This document shows, one piece after another, positions 1-4,435 of a stretch of DNA of 5,794 nt (position 1 is the first letter of the stretch; every line of letters starts with the position of its first letter). Below the pieces are notes generated by a model. It had not been told where the DNA came from and did no database searches. It saw only the letters and a list, made by a program, of their open reading frames with translations. The DNA is from Gallionellaceae bacterium (GTDB lineage: Bacteria; Pseudomonadota; Gammaproteobacteria; Burkholderiales; Gallionellaceae): positions 1 to 5,794 of the forward strand of contig JAKFXW010000079.1 in NCBI GenBank assembly GCA_021731185.1, read 5' to 3'. Both the position numbers and the translations under genes were made by a program.

Positions 1-1862
1 CATTTGTGCAAATTGTGCTGATACTCATTGCAGTCACATTTGCTTTTTTTGGTTTGGACACGTTCAATCAGGGAAACAAAGCCGATGTCATCGCCACTGT
101 CGATGGCGAAAAAATCACGCAGCAAGCGTTTGAGCAGGACTTGCGCCAACAGCAGGAGAGAATGCGCGAAAGTATGCAGGGTAATTTCGATCCAGCGATG
201 TTGGACAATCCTGAAGCTAAACGCACGATCCTTAATAATTTGATCGATCAACGTTTGCTTATGATGCAAGCCCGTGCTGTGGGTTTAAAAATCAGCGACA
301 AACAGTTAGCTGAAACAATTGCTGGCATCGAGGCCTTTCAGAAGGAGGGGCGATTCGACAAGACTTTATATAGCTCTATATTAACCAGGCAAGGCCGAGC
401 CATCCCGGCTTTTGAAGCTGAAATGGCACAGAATCTCAACATGCGACAACTGATAGGATCATATTTACAGAATGGATATGCGTCTGCTGTTGCAGCAGAG
501 AAAATAATTCGACTGAACGAACAGAAACGAGTTGTGGCTATTGCACGTATTCCGCTGGATTCTTTTTTAAAGAAGGTTAAGGTAACCGATGCGGATATAA
601 AGAAATATTACGAATCAAACGCGCATGAATATAAAGTCGATGAGCAACTGCGCGTGGAATACGTTACCTTCTCTGCTGCGGACTTGCAATCTCAAATATC
701 TGTGACTGAGGAGGAAGCAAAAAAATATTATGATGAGCACGCAGCAGAATTTGGCACGCAAGAGCAACGTCAAGCCGCGCATATATTGATCTCTGCTGCT
801 GCGCAGGCATCTGGTGCAGAAGCAGATGCAGCAAAGCTTAAGGCTGAAAATATTTTGCAGCAAGTCAAACAATCTCCGCAGGCATTTGCTAATTTGGCCA
901 AGCAGCATTCACAAGACACAGGCTCCGCAGCGGTGGGTGGTGATTTGGGAATGATTGCCCGTGGCGCGATGGTCCCGCCATTTGAAGAGGCGGTATATAA
1001 GCTGAAGGTGGGTGAGATAAGCGAGCTGGTTCAAACAGATTTTGGTTTTCACATTATAAAATTGGTGGCCATTGAGCCTGCAAAAATCAAGCCATACAGC
1101 GAAGTAAAAAATGACATCATGCAAAAGATGAGAGCGCAGAAGAGTAGCGACACTTATGCAGACTTGGCTGAAAAATTCAGCGACATCGTTTATGAGCAGA
1201 GCGATACCTTAAAGGCCGCCGCTGATCTGGTAAAAATGCCTGTGCGGCAAAGTTCATGGCTGAGCAAAAGGCAGATATCTTTGCCAATCTGGACAGACAA
1301 GGCACTGCAGGCAGTATTTGCTGATGATGTAGTAAAAAATAAACGCAACAGCACAGCAGTTGAAATTGCACCTAACACCTTACTGGCTGCACGATTACTG
1401 GAGTTGAAGCCAGCCAGTACCCGTGCTTTGGCTGAAGTTGAGGCGGAGATACGGCAAAAATTATTGCGCACTCAGGCGCAGGAAATGTTGCAAAAGCAAG
1501 GTCAGGAAACTCTGGCGCAACTGCAACGTGGAGAAAAAGCAGATGTGGCTTGGAAACCTAGACTTACTGTGACTCGGGAGCAACATACTGGAATGGATCG
1601 GGAGTTGGCGCAACGGGTGTTTAAGGCCAATGTCAGCAAATTACCTGCTTACACAGCCGTGGTAGACGGGCAGGGTGCTTATGTACTGGCGCGGATCGAG
1701 GCAGTGAAAGAGCTTGCTGAAATTAATAACAGTGTGCGTGATGGGTATATGCAGCAGCTGCGTCGTACAACAGGTCAGCAACTACTCCAATTATATTTAG
1801 ATGATATTCGTGGCAAGGCCAGCATTACCAAAAAAGAATTTACCTTAAGCGAAGGAGGCTAG
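1..1862 (+). CDS. ppiD: PpiD-family membrane-anchored periplasmic peptidyl-prolyl isomerase/chaperone (5' partial)
   Basis: Probable inner-membrane folding factor that helps proteins emerging from the Sec translocon into the periplasm. The frame is open to the window edge. The first GTG (position 6) lies inside the hydrophobic anchor and has no ribosome site, so the true start is upstream, probably about ten residues by family comparison. Numbering from that GTG: membrane segment about 1-20 (IVLILIAVTFAFFG), SurA_N-like helical chaperone region about 27-190, then a parvulin rotamase domain about 252-357. The rotamase shows AAHILIS (257-263), the GGDLG turn (311-315), the MVPPFEEAV segment and the closing GFHIIKL. 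A long helical C-terminal region follows to residue 618. The 618 visible residues fit full-length PpiD. In many PpiD proteins the parvulin domain is weakly active, so chaperone function may dominate; activity here is not shown by sequence. The gene ends with TAG four bases before an inverted-repeat element. PpiD is preferred over SurA because of the N-terminal anchor and single parvulin domain. Confidence 0.9.
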   Translation, partial: FVQIVLILIAVTFAFFGLDTFNQGNKADVIATVDGEKITQQAFEQDLRQQQERMRESMQGNFDPAMLDNPEAKRTILNNLIDQRLLMMQARAVGLKISDKQLAETIAGIEAFQKEGRFDKTLYSSILTRQGRAIPAFEAEMAQNLNMRQLIGSYLQNGYASAVAAEKIIRLNEQKRVVAIARIPLDSFLKKVKVTDADIKKYYESNAHEYKVDEQLRVEYVTFSAADLQSQISVTEEEAKKYYDEHAAEFGTQEQRQAAHILISAAAQASGAEADAAKLKAENILQQVKQSPQAFANLAKQHSQDTGSAAVGGDLGMIARGAMVPPFEEAVYKLKVGEISELVQTDFGFHIIKLVAIEPAKIKPYSEVKNDIMQKMRAQKSSDTYADLAEKFSDIVYEQSDTLKAAADLVKMPVRQSSWLSKRQISLPIWTDKALQAVFADDVVKNKRNSTAVEIAPNTLLAARLLELKPASTRALAEVEAEIRQKLLRTQAQEMLQKQGQETLAQLQRGEKADVAWKPRLTVTREQHTGMDRELAQRVFKANVSKLPAYTAVVDGQGAYVLARIEAVKELAEINNSVRDGYMQQLRRTTGQQLLQLYLDDIRGKASITKKEFTLSEGG

Positions 1863-1866
1863 GTGG

Positions 1867-2051
1867 CTAATTCCAATTCCATTTTATCAGTGCTACTGCG
1901 TTGGCTTCCGCGCTCGCTCCTGATAAAACAACTAGCCATTCGACTAAGCTCGCAAGCGAGCAAGTCGCTGGTTATAGCCGTACTACCTGTACTGTCTTCG
2001 TCGCTCGCTTGTCGCCGCCTTGTATCACTTTCAAACTGGAATTGGAATAAG
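1867..2051. repeat. 185-bp segment framed by 30-bp imperfect inverted repeat (locus 1)
   Basis: Left arm 1867-1896 and right arm 2022-2051 are complementary at 24 of 30 positions without gaps. The core, ATTCCAATTCCA at 1870-1881 against TGGAATTGGAAT at 2037-2048, is a perfect 12 bp. Further in, AGTG-N-TAC (1889-1896) pairs with the matching bases at 2022-2029. The arms enclose palindromic unit A. The left arm begins four bases after the ppiD stop codon. No target-site duplication is evident and no transposase is present. It could be a MITE-like non-autonomous element, a structured RNA or a remnant of one. The arm sequence differs from the one framing the second cluster at 4112-4428. Confidence 0.6.
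1934..1973. repeat. Palindromic unit A (AGCCA ... TGGTT family)
   Basis: Near-continuous hairpin: AGCCA (1934-1938), TT, CGACT (1941-1945), AA, GCTCG (1948-1952), loop CAAG, CGAGC (1957-1961), A, AGTCG (1963-1967), C, TGGTT (1969-1973). Outer AGCCA/TGGTT pairs with one G-U; the two inner stems are perfect. It shares a 17-mer (one difference) at its left end, starting ACTAGCCATT, with unit B at 4153-4169, and GGTTATAGCC at its right end (1970-1979) with 4256-4265. No T tract follows, so it is not a classical intrinsic terminator, although it lies downstream of ppiD. Confidence 0.75.
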
Positions 2052-2053
2052 TT

Positions 2054-2095
2054 AATTCTGGCTCAACAGCGAATCACCCCGCATAAGCTAGAATT
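2054..2095. other. Stem-loop downstream of locus 1 element
   Basis: AATTCTGGCT (2054-2063) pairs with AGCTAGAATT (2086-2095): nine Watson-Crick pairs and one G-U on the plus strand, enclosing a 22-base loop that contains CACCCCGC. It starts just three bases after the right arm of the locus 1 inverted repeat. No T run follows directly. It could help stop or stabilise the ppiD transcript, or be part of the same repeat element; neither is shown. Confidence 0.4.
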
Positions 2096-2172
2096 GTCTG
2101 GGGCGACTGAGACGATCAAAATTTTTGTGTGAAGGCAGTGAGGTCGGTTGCCCATAATGGATACAACTGGGT

Positions 2173-2277
2173 TCATGCAGACAGCCTTCTCCATATAAAA
2201 AATTGCGCAATCACAAGAATGGCAGCAGCAAGAAGGCCGTGCCTGTAACGGAATCCCAGCTTGCGTTGCTTGGTCAT
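2173..2277 (-). CDS. Possible 34-residue single-span membrane microprotein
   Basis: ATG at 2277-2275, stop TGA at 2175-2173. The start is preceded on the minus strand by GGAGAAG, with the GGAG ending 11 bases before the ATG, a usable if slightly long spacing. The product begins MTKQRKLGFRYRHG, a strongly basic N-terminus, and continues with a hydrophobic stretch LLAAAILVIAQFFIW (about residues 15-29), closing with RRLSA. This pattern suits a small inner-membrane protein with one helix. It lies 91 bases downstream of the HD-GYP gene on the same strand and could share its transcript. I recognise no family. A chance ORF remains quite possible; the basic-hydrophobic-basic layout plus a ribosome site are the only arguments for it. 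Confidence 0.4.
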   Translation of the reverse strand: MTKQRKLGFRYRHGLLAAAILVIAQFFIWRRLSA

Positions 2278-2368
2278 TGTGGTTTCTTCTCCAGGTAGAT
2301 AGCAACCCTATTGAGGCATCTGTTTTTATTAGACCACTACATACAGAGCACAATATTTTTTATCTCTG

Positions 2369-4090
2369 CTATGGGCTGTACCCCGGAATTTTGCTTTCAT
2401 CCACCTCACCTACCTGTCTTGGATCAAGAAACTGCTGGGCATAGGTTAGGTATATTTTTTCGCGTACAAAAATATCGAATAGGTCGGGGTCGATATGTCC
2501 GTTTAATTTGAATTGTCCCAAGATGTGCAAAGACTCTGTCAATGTTTTACCCTCTTTATACGGGCGGTCTTTGGCAGTGAGTGCTTCAAAAATATCGGCA
2601 ATGCCCATGACTCTGGCCTGCACTGACATTTGATCGCGAGTTAAACCCCTAGGGTAGCCTTTACCATCCATGCGTTCATGATGCCCGCCCGCATATTCAG
2701 GTGCATTTTTTAAATGCTTGGGCCACGGTAGTGATTCCAGCATGGTGATGGTGACTTCAATATGATGGTTAATAATTTTTCGTTCCGCTGCGGTGAGCGT
2801 GCCAGCGCGTATAGTTAAATTTTCCATTTCATCTGCAGTTAGAAAATTGACCTCTTCCCCCGCTGGGTTGCGCCAGCGATACTGGGCAATCTGCCGCACA
2901 CGCTCCTGTTCCGCTTCCTCCATTTTTTCAGAACCCCTATTGCAGTGCCTTAGAAAATTGCGGTCTTTGTCTAAATATTGGCAGCGTAACTCAAAGGCTT
3001 CCTGAATTCGCGCGCGCGTGAGTTCATCTTTCGCCTCAGATAATTCACGCAGCATCGTAATTTCAGCATCACGCTTGAGTATTTCAAAACGTTCGTCTAT
3101 CAAGTTAATGCGATCAAATAGAGTGTGTAATTTAGTGGCTTTATCCACTACATGCACGGGGGTGGTTACTTTGCCGCAGTCGTGCAGCAAACCTGCAATT
3201 TTAAGTTCGTAGCGATCTTTGTCGGTCATGACAAAATCTTTGAGTGGCCCGGTTTTAGTACGGCTGGCCGCCTCGGCCAACAGCATGGTGAGTACTGGGA
3301 CTCTTTCACAATGACCGCCGGTGTAAGCAGATTTATCGTCAATGGCCGTGTTGATCATGCCGATGAAAGATTCGAATAAATCTTCCATTTGTTGAATCAA
3401 GCGTCGATTGGTCAGGGCAATGGCCGCTTGTGATGCAAGTGATTCAACGAGGTGCTGGTCAGCCAGTGAAAATGGAACAATTCCCTGCCCGGCCTGACCT
3501 TGTGCGCTCTTTGAAGATACGTTTGCTGGGTGACTTATTTGAGGATGAGTAATTTCCGCCCAATCAATTTCTAGCTGATGAAATTCAGAGTTTTCATACC
3601 CTTTTGCGTTAATGAGCTGCAATACGCCTATCGTTTCGTTCTCATGATTCATCATGGGAACGGTCAAAAACGAAGTCGAGTGGTAACCTGTTTTGTGATC
3701 GAATGCCCTAGTTCCAGAGAAATCATAACCCTCGGCAGCATAAGCATCTGGAATGTTGATGGCTTTGCCATTCAATGCAGCATATGCCACGACCATATGG
3801 TGATTGGGCTTGCCTGTTGCATCATGTAATTGTATGGAGGGGAAGGTGATAGCCTGTCCAGTAGTGCCACCCAGCGCGATGCCGAGGGTATCGTTGTGCA
3901 CGATTTCAAAATTTAAAACTTGCTGCGTAGCGTCCACCAAATACAGCGTGCCCGCATCCGAGTTGGTGATGCGTTTTGCCGCGATCAAAATTATTTCTAG
4001 CAGCCGGTTGATGTCGCGCTCGTTGGAAAGCGCAACACCAATGGCATTTAATTCATTTAGGCGATGCAGTAAGGAAGTAGATTGCTCCAT
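2369..4090 (-). CDS. GAF and HD-GYP domain protein, predicted cyclic-di-GMP phosphodiesterase
   Basis: Predicted cytoplasmic enzyme hydrolysing cyclic-di-GMP, with a GAF sensor domain to tune it. It has 573 residues, with no signal peptide or membrane helix. GAF domain about 20-230, including a Ser/Gln-rich loop (about 180-208). HD-GYP domain about 240-560: GGHCERV (His260), LLHDCGK (His303, Asp304, Lys307), NHHIE (His442, His443), HHERMDGKGYP (His470, His471, GYP 478-480) and ADIFEALTAKDRPYK (Asp499). All core metal ligands of the family appear present; the residue four before His260 is Tyr256, not the Glu of three-metal members, so a two-metal site is likely. His303 to His442 spans 139 positions where about 30 is usual, owing to a charged helical insertion. 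Start ATG 4090 is forced by an in-frame TAA 15 bases upstream, but no good ribosome site is seen. A CATAAT (4107-4102, minus strand) could be a -10 box, without a clear -35. It lies downstream of the ATPase gene on the same strand. Confidence 0.93.
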   Translation of the reverse strand: MEQSTSLLHRLNELNAIGVALSNERDINRLLEIILIAAKRITNSDAGTLYLVDATQQVLNFEIVHNDTLGIALGGTTGQAITFPSIQLHDATGKPNHHMVVAYAALNGKAINIPDAYAAEGYDFSGTRAFDHKTGYHSTSFLTVPMMNHENETIGVLQLINAKGYENSEFHQLEIDWAEITHPQISHPANVSSKSAQGQAGQGIVPFSLADQHLVESLASQAAIALTNRRLIQQMEDLFESFIGMINTAIDDKSAYTGGHCERVPVLTMLLAEAASRTKTGPLKDFVMTDKDRYELKIAGLLHDCGKVTTPVHVVDKATKLHTLFDRINLIDERFEILKRDAEITMLRELSEAKDELTRARIQEAFELRCQYLDKDRNFLRHCNRGSEKMEEAEQERVRQIAQYRWRNPAGEEVNFLTADEMENLTIRAGTLTAAERKIINHHIEVTITMLESLPWPKHLKNAPEYAGGHHERMDGKGYPRGLTRDQMSVQARVMGIADIFEALTAKDRPYKEGKTLTESLHILGQFKLNGHIDPDLFDIFVREKIYLTYAQQFLDPRQVGEVDESKIPGYSP

Positions 4091-4155
4091 ATCGATTCGT
4101 GATTATGATTACTCTAAAAATTCAAAGTTCTGATGGAACGACTGATATAACTACT

Positions 4156-4259
4156 AGCCATTTGACTAACCCAGCCAAAGGCTTTGCATAGCCAATCGGC
4201 TAAGTCACCAAAATGACGGTGACATAAGCTGCTGGTTAACGCTGGGCAAGTCATTGGTT
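4156..4259. repeat. Palindromic unit B (outer, split by unit C)
   Basis: AGCCA (4156-4160), TT, TGACT (4163-4167), AA, CCCAGC (4170-4175) on the left. On the right, GCTGGG (4241-4246), CA, AGTCA (4249-4253), T, TGGTT (4255-4259). Both inner stems pair perfectly although their sequences differ from unit A (CGACT/AGTCG and GCTCGC/GCGAGC there). Its loop contains a small CAAA-GGC-TTTG hairpin (4176-4186) and the whole of unit C. The sequence right of it, ATAGCCATT, is shared with the left edge of unit D, so B and D abut. Confidence 0.75.
4190..4237. repeat. Palindromic unit C (nested inside unit B)
   Basis: AGCCA (4190-4194), AT, CGGCT (4197-4201), AA, GTCACC (4204-4209), loop AAAATGAC (4210-4217), GGTGAC (4218-4223), ATA, AGCTG (4227-4231), C, TGGTT (4233-4237). 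The inner stem is perfect; CGGCT/AGCTG pairs with one G-U. The unit lies wholly within the loop of unit B, which suggests insertion of one copy into another or a deliberate branched fold. Confidence 0.72.
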
Positions 4260-4261
4260 AT

Positions 4262-4307
4262 AGCCATTCCACTAGGCTGCTAAACGACAGCAACCAAGTG
4301 GCTGGTT
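4262..4307. repeat. Palindromic unit D
   Basis: AGCCA (4262-4266), TT, CCACT (4269-4273), A, GGCTGCT (4275-4281), loop AAACGAC (4282-4288), AGCAACC (4289-4295), A, AGTGG (4297-4301), C, TGGTT (4303-4307). CCACT/AGTGG is perfect; the innermost stem has one C-A mismatch in seven pairs. Its loop resembles that of unit C (AAAATGAC). It follows unit B directly. Confidence 0.75.
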
Positions 4308-4373
4308 ACAAGCAGGACAAAGCGCAAACACAACATATTGATACACATCTATAAAAGGAGACATTTGCTGCAA

Positions 4374-4388
4374 GCAATAAGGTATTGC
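4374..4388. other. Short perfect hairpin
   Basis: GCAATA (4374-4379), loop AGG, TATTGC (4383-4388). It lies inside the locus 2 element, downstream of the ATPase gene. On the minus strand a short T-rich run (CTCCTTTTATAG) begins about 15 bases later, too far for a standard intrinsic terminator. Function is unknown. Confidence 0.4.
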
Positions 4389-4435
4389 AACATTGTCCCC
4401 TTGTGGGGCGAAGTTTGAATTTTTAGAGATGCCCA

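Larger units (their letters stand above)
1863..2172. other. Intergenic region between convergent genes, rich in inverted repeats
   Basis: This 310-base stretch lies between the end of ppiD (plus strand) and the minus-strand genes. I find no convincing gene. A GTG-started frame runs 1863-2132 behind a good GGAGG (1854-1858), but its codons simply read through the inverted repeats. The region holds a framing inverted repeat (1867-2051), a central palindromic unit (1934-1973), a stem-loop (2054-2095), and a weak GTCT/AGAC hairpin (2096-2113) followed after seven bases by a short T run (2122-2126). The last is the only candidate for a ppiD terminator and it is poor. Confidence 0.6.
4112..4428. 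repeat. 317-bp segment framed by 19-bp inverted repeat (locus 2)
   Basis: The left arm (4112-4130) is CTCTAAAAATTCAAAGTTC; the right arm (4410-4428) is its reverse complement at 18 of 19 positions, the outer 15 being perfect. Complementarity ends abruptly at both edges, as with terminal inverted repeats. The right edge is seven bases from the ATPase stop codon and the left edge is 21 bases before the HD-GYP start codon. No target duplication is obvious (flanks ATTA and ATGC). It encloses three palindromic units. A MITE-like element is possible, and so is a folded leader in a shared mRNA; AT-rich composition raises the chance background somewhat. Confidence 0.65.
4091..4435. other. Intergenic region between ATPase and HD-GYP genes, filled by repeats
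   Basis: This 345-base gap separates two same-strand genes that might otherwise form an operon. I find no gene in it. It contains a framing inverted repeat (4112-4130 and 4410-4428), three AGCCA...TGGTT palindromic units (4156-4307), a GCAATA/TATTGC hairpin (4374-4388) and a small CCCC-TTGT-GGGG hairpin (4397-4408). An AT-rich stretch next to the HD-GYP start may include its promoter. There is no T-tract terminator after the ATPase stop, so readthrough into HD-GYP cannot be excluded. Confidence 0.6.

Noticed and set aside
1934..1973. Unit A as an intrinsic terminator of ppiD
   Set aside because: The hairpin is strong but is followed by GTTATAGCC with no T tract; three relatives of the unit lie elsewhere in a non-terminator context.
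1976..1992. Fifth palindromic unit starting right after unit A
   Set aside because: An AGCC is followed by GTACTACCTGTAC, but no TGGTT right end or second stem is present; at most a degenerate remnant.
2096..2126. Hairpin GTCT/AGAC with T run as ppiD terminator
   Set aside because: The stem is only four pairs with a ten-base loop, and the T run begins several bases after it; too weak to call.
1863..2132. GTG-started 89-codon frame directly after ppiD
   Set aside because: Despite a good ribosome site, most of the frame translates inverted repeats and palindromes, the product is low in complexity (Ser/Leu rich) and no domain is recognisable.
2202..2211. Perfect 10-bp palindrome ATTGCGCAAT as an operator
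   Set aside because: It lies within the small candidate gene, is a single copy and has no promoter elements near it; likely chance.
2063..2353. Minus-strand 96-codon frame over the intergenic region
   Set aside because: Cysteine-rich, no ribosome site or domain, runs through the stem-loop, and overlaps the more plausible 34-residue frame in a different phase.
2369..4090. HD-GYP gene as a degenerate, inactive phosphodiesterase
   Set aside because: All core HD, HH and GYP motif residues appear intact, so there is no sequence reason to call it inactive.
1934..4307. Palindromic units as integron attC sites
   Set aside because: attC sites also have fixed ends and variable paired interiors, but the ends should read RYYYAAC and GTTRRRY. 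Here the right end is GTTATAG or GTTACAA and the left end has no matching YAAC; no gene cassette or integrase is seen.
1934..4307. Palindromic units as a CRISPR array
   Set aside because: Copies are few and nested, spacing is irregular, only short outer blocks are shared, and there are no cas genes.
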